Below the pieces are notes generated by a model. That model searched no databases. It was given only the letters and a program-made list of their open reading frames with translations, and was not told where the DNA came from. This document shows, in pieces, positions 25,429 to 35,085 of a stretch of 57,478 nt of DNA. The stretch covers positions 1 through 57,478 of the forward strand of contig JAGQGU010000009.1 of assembly GCA_020432165.1 (NCBI GenBank), written 5' to 3'. This stretch comes from Thermomicrobiales bacterium. GTDB taxonomy: Bacteria; Chloroflexota; Chloroflexia; Thermomicrobiales; UBA6265. Made by a program: the position numbers and the translations under genes. The stretch's first letter is position 1, and each line of letters opens with the position of its first letter.

Positions 25429-26844
25429 CTATCGAATGTGCTTATTCACGTATGCAGCCACTTCAGTCATGGGCATACGTTGTTGCTCCATACTGTCTCG
25501 ATCCCGCACTGTCACAGCCCCATCCTCCAACGTATCGAAGTCGACCGTGATGCAGAACGGCGTACCGATTTCGTCCTGCCGACGATAGCGCTTGCCGATA
25601 TTTGCGGTCTCGTCGTAATCGATCATTGCATTCGTTTCGATCTGCAATGTCTCGAAGAGTTCCTTGGCCACCCCGGTCAATTCCGGCTTCTTGGCCAATG
25701 GCAGAACAGCGGCCTTGAACGGTGCCAGCTTGGGGTCGAGGCGGAGGACCGTGCGGATATCGCTCTTGCCGTTGACATCCACCGTCTCTTCTTCGTCGTA
25801 GGCATCCACCAGCAGCACCAACATGGTGCGATCTACACCGAATGTTGGCTCAATCACATAGGGCAGATAGCGCGTATTCTCGGCCTGATCGAAGTAGGTG
25901 AGGTCTTCGCCGCTGTGCTCCTGATGTTGACGCAGATCAAAATCGGTGCGATTGGCAAGCCCGTACAGTTCCTTCCAGCCGAGCGTACCCGGGAAGAGAT
26001 ACTCGAAATCCACTGTGCGATCGCTATAGTGGCTCAGTTCTTCCTTGGCGTGTTCGCGTACGCGAACATGCTCCGGATTCAAACCGATGAGTTCCACCCA
26101 CGCCTTCATATTTGCCAGCCATTGCTCAAACGTCTCGGCAGCTTCGCCGGGCTTGCAGAAGTACTCAATCTCCATCTGTTCGAATTCCAACAGACGGAAG
26201 ATAAAGTTGCCCGGAGTAATCTCGTTGCGGAAAGCCTTACCGATTTGGCCGACGCCGAAGGGTACCTTCACGCGCTGCGTATTCAGCACGTTCTTGTATT
26301 GCACAAAGATGCCCTGCGCAGTTTCCGGACGCAGATAGACACTGGTACCGCTCTCGCTCACCGGACCGATGGTAGTCGTAAACATCATATTGAACTTGCG
26401 GGCATCGGTCAGCGTGCGATTGCCGCAGACCGGGCAGGCCAGATTCGCCTCGCGGAGAATCGCGCTCATTTCCTCTGGGGTCTTGGCGGCCGCATCGGCG
26501 ATGTGGAGCTTGTCCTCCAGCAGGTGATCAGCCCGGAAGCGGCTCTTGCAGGTCTTACAGTCCACCAGAGGATCCGTGAAGTTGACCACGTGTCCACTTG
26601 CTTCCCAGACCTTGGGATTCATGAGAATACCGGCATCCTGGCCTAGCATATCTCGTCGGCGTTGAACAAATGTGCGCCACCACAGCTGCTTGATATTGTT
26701 GCGCAGCTCCGCTCCCAGCGGTCCAAAATCCCAGGTGTTGGCGAGACCGCCGTACATTTCCGATCCCGGAAAGACGAAGCCGCGACGCTTGCTGAGCGCC
26801 ACGATCTTGTCCATGGTGGCGACACGATTTGGTTCAGATGTCAT
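25429..26844 (-). CDS. glyQS: Glycyl-tRNA synthetase, single-chain dimeric type
   Basis: 471 residues from ATG 26844 (GGAGAG, spacing 7). It charges tRNA-Gly. The alpha2 GlyRS class-II core is plain: [20 protein letters not shown] opens the protein. A Cys-rich insertion follows ([12 protein letters not shown] and [11 protein letters not shown]). Motif 2 region is [30 protein letters not shown] and motif 3 region [14 protein letters not shown]. The C-terminal anticodon-binding domain holds [11 protein letters not shown]. There is no T-box in front of it, unlike ileS. An in-frame extension to 26898 lacks a ribosome-binding site. Confidence 0.96.
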   Translation of the reverse strand: MTSEPNRVATMDKIVALSKRRGFVFPGSEMYGGLANTWDFGPLGAELRNNIKQLWWRTFVQRRRDMLGQDAGILMNPKVWEASGHVVNFTDPLVDCKTCKSRFRADHLLEDKLHIADAAAKTPEEMSAILREANLACPVCGNRTLTDARKFNMMFTTTIGPVSESGTSVYLRPETAQGIFVQYKNVLNTQRVKVPFGVGQIGKAFRNEITPGNFIFRLLEFEQMEIEYFCKPGEAAETFEQWLANMKAWVELIGLNPEHVRVREHAKEELSHYSDRTVDFEYLFPGTLGWKELYGLANRTDFDLRQHQEHSGEDLTYFDQAENTRYLPYVIEPTFGVDRTMLVLLVDAYDEEETVDVNGKSDIRTVLRLDPKLAPFKAAVLPLAKKPELTGVAKELFETLQIETNAMIDYDETANIGKRYRRQDEIGTPFCITVDFDTLEDGAVTVRDRDSMEQQRMPMTEVAAYVNKHIR

Positions 26845-26868
26845 GCAAGAACTCTCCATGCCAAAAGT

Positions 26869-26895
26869 CGGCGGCCTCCAAACGCGAGACCGCCG
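26869..26895 (-). terminator. Hairpin between recombinase and glyQS genes
   Basis: CGGCGG/CCGCCG stem with inner CTC/GAG pairing, read on the minus strand and followed by ACTTTT. It probably ends recombinase transcription just before glyQS. The T-run is short. Confidence 0.5.
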
Positions 26896-26929
26896 CACTT
26901 CTGATTGCTGATGGATATTCTAGGCGAGG

Positions 26930-27817
26930 CTAATCGCCGCTGCTACTTTGGCGCTGATAGCTTGCCGTTGTGGCCCGGCTAACATGCCCGAGCGAGGTTT
27001 GGACCTCGCTGAGTGGCACGCCTTGCTCCAGCGAATGCACGGCGAAGCTGTGGCGCAGAATGTGTGGCGAGAAGGCATCGATACCCAGCTTGCTGGCGTA
27101 GCCTTTGAAGAGCAGCCACAAACCCTGGCGGGTCAATCGGGTACCCCGGTGATTCACAAAGACAGCGCTTTCCTCATGATCCGCACCGGTGAGTTCGTTA
27201 CGTCCACCTTCGATATACGCACGCAACGCCTGGGAAGCCGATGGGCGTAGATTCAGCGTGCGATCAAACGCGACCGGGTCAGAAGTGATCACAATGGTGT
27301 CAAACTCCGGCCCAATATCGTCCATATTCAGCGAGAGAAGTTCGCTGGCGCGGATACCGGTGGCATAGAGGATCTCCATCATCGCGCGATCTCGCAGCGA
27401 TTCCGGACGATCATCGTCGCTTGTCGTCGAATCGATGAGCACGCGCACCTGCTGGTGCGTGAGCACCTTGGGATTGCTGCGCGGAACCGAGGGCGGACGC
27501 AGATGCACCACGCCATCGAAGTCGATTGCGCCCTCATCCTGTAGCCACTGAATGAAGATACGTAACGCCGCGACCTTGCGAGCGATGGTGGATTGCACAT
27601 ACTCATATGCATCCAGATCATCCACAAAGGTTTCCAGATGCTCGCCGGTGAGCTTGTCCCAGCGGTCTATTTTGAGGCGCTCGTATCTTTTCTCCGGTGG
27701 TGCCTGTAAAAAGTCGAGAAACTGTATAAGATCGCTTTTGTAAGCGAGCACAGTGTTCTCCGAGGCCTTGCGTTCGTTTCGCAAATAGCTGAGAAACGCG
27801 TCAACCTGAGTGATCAC
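26930..27817 (-). CDS. Tyrosine recombinase (XerC/D-like), atypical
   Basis: 295 residues from GTG 27817, which has GGAAAG 6 bases upstream. An alternative ATG at 27865 has none. The N-terminal SAM-like domain (FLSYLRNERKASENTVLAYK) is typical of Xer proteins. In the catalytic domain, Arg (GIRASELLSL), HxxR (HILRHSFA), His (LGHVS) and the nucleophile Tyr (TTASYQR) are present. The beta-hairpin that normally carries the catalytic Lys (usually a GKG.K stretch) instead reads VITSDPVAFDRTLNL, with no Lys. It may be the chromosome-dimer recombinase of this lineage or an orphan integrase. No att-like repeats were found beside it. Confidence 0.82.
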   Translation of the reverse strand: MITQVDAFLSYLRNERKASENTVLAYKSDLIQFLDFLQAPPEKRYERLKIDRWDKLTGEHLETFVDDLDAYEYVQSTIARKVAALRIFIQWLQDEGAIDFDGVVHLRPPSVPRSNPKVLTHQQVRVLIDSTTSDDDRPESLRDRAMMEILYATGIRASELLSLNMDDIGPEFDTIVITSDPVAFDRTLNLRPSASQALRAYIEGGRNELTGADHEESAVFVNHRGTRLTRQGLWLLFKGYASKLGIDAFSPHILRHSFAVHSLEQGVPLSEVQTSLGHVSRATTASYQRQSSSGD

Positions 27818-27832
27818 GGTCGTCTTTCCTTC

Positions 27833-27861
27833 CGTCGGACAGAACCATCCTTTCCGTCCGA
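27833..27861. promoter_or_regulatory. Inverted repeat before recombinase gene
   Basis: GTCGGAC and GTCCGAC (7 bp arms, 15-base spacer) lie just upstream of the chosen GTG start of the recombinase gene. This could be an operator or a leader hairpin. There is no T-run on the minus strand. Confidence 0.3.
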
Positions 27862-27923
27862 CCATCGTGCGTTTGTTTTACCGGGCAGCCTACCCGGCAA
27901 CGTGCACGAACCTCGAAGGAGAA

Positions 27924-29054
27924 TTAAGCGGAAACCTTGCCGTCAATCGCATCCTGAAGCGCTACAGCCGTCTTCCCAAAGGCTGTGGCAACACCGGGTT
28001 GCACGATCTGACCATTAATGACATTTGCGCCCAGCGCCAATGCCTGATCGTCGGCAAGAGCCTTCTGCCAACCTTTCGAGGCTATGGCTACACCGTACGG
28101 CGTAGTCACGTTCGTGAGCCCCTGTGTGCCAGTTCGGGGCACCGCACCTGGCATATTAGTAACACAATAATGAACAACACCGTTAATTTCGAAGACGGGA
28201 TCGCTGTGTTTGGTGGGTCGAGAGGTCTCAAAACACCCTCCCTGATCAATAGCCACATCCACCATAACGCTACCCGGGCGCATCGCTTCAACCATATCGG
28301 CGGTGACCAACTTCGGCGCCCTTGCACCTGGAATCAGCACCGATCCAATCACCAAATCAGCCTTGGCTACGGCCTCCGCGATGTGCATCCGGCTGGATGC
28401 AAGCGTGTGGACCTTGCCGCTCATGGTGTCATCCAGATAGCGGAGTCGCTCCACATTCAGATCGATGATCGTGACGTTTGCGCCCATGCCCGCGGCGATC
28501 TTGGCCGCATTGGCGCCAACCACGCCTCCGCCGATAACGACAACTTCCGCCGGCAACACGCCCGGGATACCGCCGAGGAGGATACCCTCGCCACCATGTG
28601 TCTGCTGGAGGTAGGTAGCACCGACCTGGATGCTCATTCGGCCGGCAACCTCGCTCATCGGTGTGAGGAGAGGCAGGGAGCGATTCGGCAATTGCACGGT
28701 TTCATATGCAATTGCCTGCACACCTCGTTCCACCAGAGCATCGGTCAATGGCTTGTCCGCCGCGAGGTGCAGGTAGGTGAAAAGCACTTGACCACGGCGC
28801 ATGAGTGGATATTCGCTGGCGATCGGTTCCTTTACCTTCACGATCATATCCGCGCGTGCCCAAACTTCCTCGGCGGTATCGACAATCTCGCAACCCTGGG
28901 CAGAGTAGGCAGCATCGCTATAGCCACTGCCATTGCCTGCATTGGCCTGCACCAACACCGTATGGCCACGCGCGATATAGTCGCTCGCCGATCCCGGCGT
29001 GGCGCCCACGCGGGCCTCATTGTCTTTAACTTCGGCCGGTACACCCACGATCAT
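27924..29054 (-). CDS. ald: Alanine dehydrogenase
   Basis: 376 residues. It catalyses reversible NAD-dependent deamination of L-alanine to pyruvate and ammonia. The start MIVGVPAEVKDNEARV, the substrate-binding KVKEP at about 73-77, LFTYLHLAA with catalytic His, the NAD motif VIGGGVVGANAAKIA and the end-piece GLTNVTTPYGVAIA are all family hallmarks. Length is normal (about 370). It is transcribed towards the recombinase gene with a 106-base gap. A regulator is not adjacent. Confidence 0.95.
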   Translation of the reverse strand: MIVGVPAEVKDNEARVGATPGSASDYIARGHTVLVQANAGNGSGYSDAAYSAQGCEIVDTAEEVWARADMIVKVKEPIASEYPLMRRGQVLFTYLHLAADKPLTDALVERGVQAIAYETVQLPNRSLPLLTPMSEVAGRMSIQVGATYLQQTHGGEGILLGGIPGVLPAEVVVIGGGVVGANAAKIAAGMGANVTIIDLNVERLRYLDDTMSGKVHTLASSRMHIAEAVAKADLVIGSVLIPGARAPKLVTADMVEAMRPGSVMVDVAIDQGGCFETSRPTKHSDPVFEINGVVHYCVTNMPGAVPRTGTQGLTNVTTPYGVAIASKGWQKALADDQALALGANVINGQIVQPGVATAFGKTAVALQDAIDGKVSA

Positions 29055-29227
29055 GACATCTTCATCCTTGACGAAAACGAATCAGCACTCATCGGCACCA
29101 CAGCGTGTTGGCAGCACTGGTCTGGTGTCGATCTCGATAGCGTCATCATAGCGCCAGTGGCATCTGGCGCAACAGGTAGAGCCAGTGGAAGTGATACCCT
29201 GTAATCGATTCAACTGGAGCAGCAACC

Positions 29228-29716
29228 ATGCAGGTGTTCACGATCGGTGTTTACGGATATACGCGGGAGACTTTTCTGGCAGCACTGAAGGATGCCGGGA
29301 TTGATGTGCTGATCGATATTCGCCGTCGCCGCGGTGTGCGCGGTCCGGATTACACCTTTGCCAACAGCCAACGCCTGCAGGAAGAGATGGCGGAACTGGG
29401 CATTCGCTATATCCACGAGATTACGCTGGCACCGGGTGAAGATATTGTGCATCAGCAGATCGCGCACGATACCGAGCATGGTGGCAGCATCCGCAAACGC
29501 ACCGAGCTTCTGCCCTCCTTCCGGGAGGCCTATCACCATACCGTGCTTGATCACTTTGATTTTGCAGCCTTCTTTGCCGATAACCACATTCAGAATGGCA
29601 ATATCTGCTTCATGTGCGTGGAGCGCACCGCTGAGGCCTGCCACCGCGGCATGGTTGCCGAGAAGCTGCACGAGCTTTACGGCTGGCCAGTCACGAATCT
29701 GGAGCCAGCGGAGTAG
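29228..29716 (+). CDS. DUF488 family protein
   Basis: 162 residues. It opens FTIGVYGYTRETFLAALKDAGIDVLIDIRRR, the DUF488 N-terminal pattern, and ends with ICFMCVERTAEACHRGMVAE, matching the family's C..ER...CHR motif. The function of DUF488 is not established. The paired Cys and His suggest metal or redox chemistry. It is divergent from ald, and the ATG follows GGAGCAGCAACC. Confidence 0.85.
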   Translation: MQVFTIGVYGYTRETFLAALKDAGIDVLIDIRRRRGVRGPDYTFANSQRLQEEMAELGIRYIHEITLAPGEDIVHQQIAHDTEHGGSIRKRTELLPSFREAYHHTVLDHFDFAAFFADNHIQNGNICFMCVERTAEACHRGMVAEKLHELYGWPVTNLEPAE

Positions 29717-29788
29717 GGTAAACTCATCCTGAATCGTGCGTTATTCGTTACACGCATCCTGACATCGCACCAAGGCTACCTATCCCGC

Positions 29789-31381
29789 ATGCATTATCTC
29801 GCCATTATTCCTATCCTCGCGTTTCTCATCGTTATCCACGAACTCGGGCACTTCTTTGCCGCCCGCAGTGTTGGCGTGACGGTTGAGGAGTTCGGTATTG
29901 GTCTGCCTCCACGTGTAACCGGCTGGAAGTGGAAGGGCACACTCTGGAGTCTGAACTGGTTGCCCATCGGCGGCTTTGTCCGGGTTAAGGGTGAGGATGC
30001 CAACGATCGCGAACCCGGCTCCATGCAGATCGTTTCCCCATGGGCGCGAGGCTGGTTCCTGATAGCCGGACCACTCATGAATCTGCTCGCGGCGCTCCTC
30101 ATCTCGATGGTGCTGGTCGCAACCACCGGGACTTCTACCGAGGGTGCATTCATTAATCGTGTCGAGCCAGACTCCCCGGCGGCGTCAGCCGGTTGGCTCC
30201 CGGGTGACCGCATTCTCGCGATAGATGGTGTTGAGATTCAGGGAACCCAGGACGCAATCAGTGCCGTGAACGCGCATCGCGGTGAGGAAATCACCGTCAC
30301 GATCCAGCGTGGTAACGAGACGATCGATACCAGCGTGGTTCCGCGCGAGAATCCGCCAGCGGGGCAGGGGAGCACCGGTATCACCTTTGGTGATAGCCGT
30401 ATGAGCGATGTGAGAGTGGATGCGATCAGCGCATACTCTCCCGCAGCGGAGGCCGGACTTCAACCGGGCGACAGAATTCTGGCCATCAACGGGGTTGAGG
30501 TCATCGCGATGGCGCAGGCTGTTGGCATTATGGATGGTGCCATCGGCAACGATGTCACGCTTACCATCGAGCGCGACGGTGTGCAGAGCGATGTAACACT
30601 AACGATCCCCGCGCCGTCGTTACCGATCACCAGTGTGAAGAGCGATTCGCCTGCTTCACGTGCCGAACTCTACGCCACCGATGAAATCACCAGTATCAAT
30701 GGTGTACCCATCACCACTGGCGAGGATTTCATCGCCAGCCTGATGGCTGCGGGCGATACTGACGTGGAGATTGGCTTCACGCGCATGACCACCAATGGCC
30801 CGGTTGATTTGACCACGGCCATGTCCATTCCTGATCTCTCGAATCTGGAGACCACACAGGTTCTTGCCAGTGTTGGTCTCGCCCTCCAGCAGCCGAGCGG
30901 TTTCTATCAGGTTGGCATCGATCCGATCGGTCGGGTGACCTACGAATCTGTATCCGCCAATCAGATCGTTGGGGAAGGATGGCACCAGTTCACCTATGTC
31001 TTCACCGGCACCATTGATGCGCTCCAACAGACATTCTCTGGCGGCACCTCTCTCGATCAGTTGGCTGGCCCGATTGGTATGGGGCAGGCGACAGGTGAGT
31101 TGCTGGATGATAGCCAGGGCAACGCCGTACCAGTGGTGCTCTACCTGACCATGCTCATCTCGATTTCGCTGGGGCTCTTCAATCTTTTGCCGATTCCGGC
31201 GCTGGATGGTGGTCGGCTTATGTTCGTCATCATCGAGATACTGCGGGGTGGCAAGCGCGTTCCACCGGAGAAGGAAGGTGCGGTGCATATGGTCGGGATG
31301 CTCCTGCTCCTTGGCCTCATGTTCTTGGTAGCCTTTGGCGATGTCATGCGCATTCTGGATGGTAATTCGCTCTATCGGTAA
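29789..31381 (+). CDS. rseP: RseP-like site-2 intramembrane metalloprotease
   Basis: 530 residues. The zinc motif HELGH lies at 17-21 in the first membrane helix. GPLMNLLAALLISM and the C-terminal LLPIPALDGGR (third zinc ligand Asp) complete the M50 site. In between are three PDZ-like repeats (about residues 115-190, 195-280 and 285-350), one more than the usual two and making the protein about 80 residues longer than typical. It cuts membrane-bound anti-sigma factors or remnant signal peptides. It lies 87 bases upstream of ispG, a common pairing, although the usual dxr is absent here. Confidence 0.92.
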   Translation: MHYLAIIPILAFLIVIHELGHFFAARSVGVTVEEFGIGLPPRVTGWKWKGTLWSLNWLPIGGFVRVKGEDANDREPGSMQIVSPWARGWFLIAGPLMNLLAALLISMVLVATTGTSTEGAFINRVEPDSPAASAGWLPGDRILAIDGVEIQGTQDAISAVNAHRGEEITVTIQRGNETIDTSVVPRENPPAGQGSTGITFGDSRMSDVRVDAISAYSPAAEAGLQPGDRILAINGVEVIAMAQAVGIMDGAIGNDVTLTIERDGVQSDVTLTIPAPSLPITSVKSDSPASRAELYATDEITSINGVPITTGEDFIASLMAAGDTDVEIGFTRMTTNGPVDLTTAMSIPDLSNLETTQVLASVGLALQQPSGFYQVGIDPIGRVTYESVSANQIVGEGWHQFTYVFTGTIDALQQTFSGGTSLDQLAGPIGMGQATGELLDDSQGNAVPVVLYLTMLISISLGLFNLLPIPALDGGRLMFVIIEILRGGKRVPPEKEGAVHMVGMLLLLGLMFLVAFGDVMRILDGNSLYR

Positions 31382-31468
31382 CGCCGTCATCACATACGGC
31401 TAAATGAGGACCCGGTGATACAATCATCGTGATGTGGCATCGTTGCCACACTTGTTCCCGGAGGTTCC

Positions 31469-32647
31469 ATGTCGCTCATCGCTCCCCGTCGCAAAACACG
31501 CGAACTTATGGTTGGAAATGTCGGAATCGGTGGACATAACCCGATCCGAGTGCAGAGTATGGCCACTGCTGATACTCGCAATCCGGCAGCGACACTTGCA
31601 CAGATTCAGGATTTGGCCGATGTCGGTTGCGAGATCGTGCGGGTGGCAGTGCTGGATCGTAAGGCTGCCGCGGCCTTGCCCGAGATCATTCCCTACAGCC
31701 CGGTACCGTTGATTGCCGATATCCATTTTGAACACACACTGGCACTCAAGGCGCTTGAGGCTGGTATCCATGGACTGCGCCTTAATCCTGGCAATATCCG
31801 CAAGGAAGAGGATGTGCGCGAAGTCGTGGAACTGGCGAAGAAGAAGCGGGTGCCGATTCGCATCGGTGTCAACTTCGGCTCCGTGGCGCCGATGACCGAA
31901 GAGTTCGTCGACGAGATGGCGCAGAAGAACGCCAGCCAGATTGAGCTGCGGGCAGAGTGGCTGGTACGCTCGGCGCTTGGCCATATCAAGATTCTGGAAG
32001 ACCTCGATTTTTACGATACCAAGGTTAGCCTGAAGGCGTTTGAGCTTCCGGTTCTGATCGAATCGTACCGACGATTTGCCGCGCTGGATAACGACTATCC
32101 TCTCCACGTGGGCGTGACGGAAGCAGGTACACCACGTGCAGGCTCTGTGCGCTCTGCCGCCGGTATCGGCACGATTCTGGCGTTGGGCATTGGTGATACC
32201 ATCCGTGTTTCGCTGACGACTGATCCGAAGGAAGAGGTCTTTGTCGGCTACGAGATTCTCAAGAGTCTCGAGTTGCGACAGAAGGGTCCGATCATGATCG
32301 CCTGCCCCACCTGTGGGCGCGTTCAGGTTGATCTCTTCAAGCTTGCCAACGATGTAGACAAGGTTCTGGAGAAGGTCAACGAACCCATCCGCGTGGCTGT
32401 GATGGGGTGCATCGTGAATGGTCCGGGTGAAGCCAAGGATGCCGATGTTGGTATCGCTGCTGGTGCGGGCAAGGGCATCATCTTCCGCAAGGGCAAGATC
32501 GTGAAGAACGTGCTCGAGGAAGACATGCTGGAGGAACTCACCAGGGAGATCTATCAGGTGATCGAGGATCGCAAAAACGGTATCTTCGATGAGCCCGACG
32601 ATCCGATTTCCGCCTACAAACCCACGATTCCATTGGTTCAGGTTTAA
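31469..32647 (+). CDS. ispG: 4-hydroxy-3-methylbut-2-enyl diphosphate synthase (IspG/GcpE)
   Basis: 392 residues. Penultimate step of the MEP isoprenoid pathway, a reductive ring opening of MEcPP on a 4Fe-4S cluster. The TIM-barrel half has VGIGGHNPIRVQSMATADTR at the start and ADIHFEH. The C-terminal half has CPTCGR and MGCIVNGPGEAKDADVGIA, which hold the three cluster cysteines and the Glu ligand. GGAGG lies 5 bases before the ATG. Likely co-transcribed with rseP. Confidence 0.96.
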   Translation: MSLIAPRRKTRELMVGNVGIGGHNPIRVQSMATADTRNPAATLAQIQDLADVGCEIVRVAVLDRKAAAALPEIIPYSPVPLIADIHFEHTLALKALEAGIHGLRLNPGNIRKEEDVREVVELAKKKRVPIRIGVNFGSVAPMTEEFVDEMAQKNASQIELRAEWLVRSALGHIKILEDLDFYDTKVSLKAFELPVLIESYRRFAALDNDYPLHVGVTEAGTPRAGSVRSAAGIGTILALGIGDTIRVSLTTDPKEEVFVGYEILKSLELRQKGPIMIACPTCGRVQVDLFKLANDVDKVLEKVNEPIRVAVMGCIVNGPGEAKDADVGIAAGAGKGIIFRKGKIVKNVLEEDMLEELTREIYQVIEDRKNGIFDEPDDPISAYKPTIPLVQV

Positions 32648-32668
32648 CCGACGTCAAGGTGACCGACC
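32648..32668 (+). repeat. Solitary arm of class-B inverted-repeat element
   Basis: CCGACGTCAAGGTGACCGACC directly follows the ispG stop codon. It matches one arm of the four paired elements between 42.7 and 49.1 kb, but no opposite arm follows. Confidence 0.6.
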
Positions 32669-32694
32669 TTCTTTATGAGGGGGCCTCGGAATGA

Positions 32695-33166
32695 CGCTGG
32701 GCTGGGCAATGAGACGTAGCCCTAGGGGTTGATCCCCGGGGTGCGCATAGAGTGCCTTGCCCATGGCGACGCTACCATCGACTCGGACGATCCCTCGCTT
32801 CGGAATGACGAATGACAGAGCAATGAGACGTAGCCCCGGGGTTGATCCCCGAGGTGCGCATAGAGTGCCTTGCCTCTGTCTATGCCACCAATCGTTCGGC
32901 TGATTCCTCGCTGTGGCCTCGGAATGACGAATGGCTGGGCCATGAGACGTAGCCCCGGGGTTGATCCCCGGGGTGCGCTGGGCGTTTGGCCTCTGGCCAT
33001 GCTACCAATCGTTCGGTTGATTCCGCGGCTGTGGCTTCGGAATGACGCATGACTGGGAAACGAGACGTAGCCCCGGGGTTGATCCCCGGGGTGCGCATAG
33101 AGTACCTGGCCTCTGTCGATGCCACCAATCGTTCGGTTGATTCCGCGGCTGTGGCCTCGGGAATAC
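32695..33166. repeat. Four ~118-bp tandem repeats upstream of LPNTG gene
   Basis: Units are anchored by GAGACGTAGCC at 32711, 32825, 32944 and 33062 (spacing 114-119). Each unit contains a REP-like hairpin (CCCCGGGG-TTGAT-CCCCGGGG), then a segment with ACCAATCGTTCGG or ACCATCGACTCGG, then CTTCGGAATGACG or a variant. Two further units of the same repeat lie downstream of the next gene (35.1-35.3 kb). Stretches in the minus frames stay open by chance of the repeat and are not genes. This accounts for most of the 658-base gap between ispG and the surface-protein gene. Confidence 0.88.
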
Positions 33167-33305
33167 CATTGCAATTGGACGAGATATTCACATAAGATGT
33201 ACAAAGTCTTGACGCGCTCCATTTATTATCAAATCGATTGCGGGACTCGCAACCCGGCCAACGGCTTTGGTTTTTCGATGAGCGCGCCGTTCAAGGAGAG
33301 AGTTC

Positions 33306-35021
33306 GTGACCCAGCAAGTGTTATCCCGGCCGTTCAGATATGTATCGGTCGCCCTTTGTCTTGCCATCGTTCTGATGTTTATGCCCCACCCGAGGCATGT
33401 TGCTGCTGCCGAAGAACCGTCATTTCTCCTTACTACTGCCTTTGTGAACTGCGAAACCTCCACGATTACGCTGTTTTGGAGCTCTGAGGGGAGCTTTTCA
33501 CAATTCACCGCTACTCTCGTTGATAACGATACTGGCAGCGAATTTCAGCTGAACGCCCTGAATATGAGCTATCCGCCTCAGTCTGACGGTTGGGGATTCC
33601 TTGCGGACCTTCCTCATCTCCACGAGCTGGACATGGATGTGACGATGTCGGACGGCTCCACTTATTACTATGCGATTGATACGAACGGTTGTGGCGAGCG
33701 GGGCTATACCGGTGGTCAGGTGACTGGGCCGATAACGCCACCGGTAACGCCGACAGAGACTCTGCCACCGGTAACGCCGACAGAGACTCTGCCACCGGTA
33801 ACGCCGACAGAGACCTTGCCACCGGTAACGCCGACGGAGACCCTACCACCGGTGACGCCGACAGAAACCGTGCCACCGGTAACGCCGACGGAGACTCTGC
33901 CACCGGTGACGCCGACAGAGACCTTGCCACCAGAGACACCGACTGTCCAGCCAACCGAAACAGTTGTGCCATCGCCGACACCTGGTGATGAGGATCACGC
34001 GACGCCAGCTCCGCAGCCAACTGATTCTGTGATCGTACCTTCGCCTCCATCAGATACCAGCACGCCGGTGACGCAACCAACCAACCCTCCGGTAACCCAG
34101 GTTGCAGAACCTCCAACTCCCCAACCACTCAGCATCGTATTCCAGGTGCCGGAACCAACAGGTATGCAATGGAACGTCCCCGAAGCTTCGGCGTCGTCAA
34201 AACCTGGGGACAGGGTTCGAGTCAATATCGCTGCATCTGGTGAACCCGAGGATTGGGTAATCATCACGATACCGGACCCCAAGGACGGTCTTCCTGCATT
34301 CAATGCGACGCGCGAGGTTCAGGCGTTCTACAAATGGCTGAAAATGGCGCCGACAGTTGGTGGTTTGTATTTCACTGAACTTCCTACCATACAGATCGTG
34401 CCACGGCCACCGGTCCTCATCGAACAAAAGGAACCCAAGAAGAAGAGTTGCAACAGATCGCTGGGCGCACTATTTTCGGGCTGTGGCGATACTGAAGATA
34501 ACGGTGAGTGGGTTGGGATCGCGCAGAAAGCCACGGTGATCGCGGCAGTGGCGACTGTGGGCGCCGTTACAGGTGGCTTCCTGGTGGCTGCATACGGCCC
34601 CTGGAATGCCGTGCCGGCTGGCACGATCTTCCTGGCCGCTGCTTCACAGGATGGGATTGGCGCTCAACCCATTTTCTACTTCTTCGTGGCACCTGAACAG
34701 GAATCCTGGGCGCTCCCGGAGCTCCCTGTGGGTACCTACATGATGAAGTTGGAGACATTGGATGGTCAGGTATTCCAAATGCCATTCACCATCACCGATG
34801 ATCCTGACCAATCACTCTCGATGCAGCAGAAGGACGATGGAAGCTGGGAGATCGTTACCGAGCACAACGGCAGCCAGGCGGAACGTGTGAATGCTTTGCC
34901 AAATACCGGTGCCGGGAACGCATTCGCGTTACCAATAACCATTCTCGGGCTGGCAGTTATTGGTCTGGGGCTTATGGCACTTGGCATCCGATTGGTGCCG
35001 ACACCATCTCGCAAACGATAA
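33306..35021 (+). CDS. LPNTG-type surface protein with PPVTPTETL stalk
   Basis: 571 residues from GTG 33306 (AAGGAGAG, spacing 5). Signal peptide at about 1-35 (YVSVALCLAIVLMFMPHPRH). A roughly 100-residue N-terminal beta domain follows. Then comes a Pro/Thr/Glu stalk (about 140-280) that includes seven perfect-length 27-base repeats encoding PPVTPTETL. Next is a globular region of about 230 residues with a possible hydrophobic segment (VIAAVATVGAVTGGFLVAAYG). The end has LPNTG, a hydrophobic helix and RLVPTPSRKR, the cell-wall sorting layout. The globular part is not a domain I know. It is flanked on both sides by ~118-bp repeats, so this may be a mobile or recombining locus. Confidence 0.85.
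   Translation: MTQQVLSRPFRYVSVALCLAIVLMFMPHPRHVAAAEEPSFLLTTAFVNCETSTITLFWSSEGSFSQFTATLVDNDTGSEFQLNALNMSYPPQSDGWGFLADLPHLHELDMDVTMSDGSTYYYAIDTNGCGERGYTGGQVTGPITPPVTPTETLPPVTPTETLPPVTPTETLPPVTPTETLPPVTPTETVPPVTPTETLPPVTPTETLPPETPTVQPTETVVPSPTPGDEDHATPAPQPTDSVIVPSPPSDTSTPVTQPTNPPVTQVAEPPTPQPLSIVFQVPEPTGMQWNVPEASASSKPGDRVRVNIAASGEPEDWVIITIPDPKDGLPAFNATREVQAFYKWLKMAPTVGGLYFTELPTIQIVPRPPVLIEQKEPKKKSCNRSLGALFSGCGDTEDNGEWVGIAQKATVIAAVATVGAVTGGFLVAAYGPWNAVPAGTIFLAAASQDGIGAQPIFYFFVAPEQESWALPELPVGTYMMKLETLDGQVFQMPFTITDDPDQSLSMQQKDDGSWEIVTEHNGSQAERVNALPNTGAGNAFALPITILGLAVIGLGLMALGIRLVPTPSRKR
33738..33926 (+). repeat. 27-bp minisatellite, seven copies, inside stalk region
   Basis: Unit CCACCGGTAACGCCGACAGA + GACTCTG is repeated at 33738, 33765, 33792, 33819, 33846, 33873 and 33900 with few substitutions. 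A decayed eighth copy follows. Length change in multiples of 27 bases would keep the frame, so stalk length may vary between strains. Confidence 0.9.
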
Positions 35022-35031
35022 AACCAGAATC

Positions 35032-35067
35032 GATCGAGAAGGACTCCATCCGGAGTCCTTCTCGATC
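35032..35067 (+). terminator. Long hairpin after second LPNTG gene
   Basis: A perfect 16-bp stem (35032-35047 with 35052-35067) with ATCC loop, 11 bases behind the stop codon. No T-run, but the stem is long enough to act as terminator or RNA end stabiliser. Confidence 0.7.
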
Positions 35068-35085
35068 CCAAACAGGTGATCCTCG

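Noticed and set aside
26930-27817. Integrase marking an integrated element with attachment sites
   Set aside because: Flanked by housekeeping genes glyQS and ald, with no tRNA gene, direct repeats or cargo. A chromosomal Xer-type role is as likely.
27810-29204. 464-codon open frame opposite ald
   Set aside because: Antisense to alanine dehydrogenase, no family resemblance, no ribosome-binding site.
32695-33166. Possible CRISPR array (evenly spaced repeats)
   Set aside because: The whole ~118-bp unit is repeated, with no unique spacers of 30-40 bases and no cas genes nearby.
32722-33222. Minus-strand frames in the 118-bp repeats with repeated peptide blocks
   Set aside because: The peptide periodicity only reflects the DNA repeat. 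Frames differ among units and no start signal or conserved fold is present.
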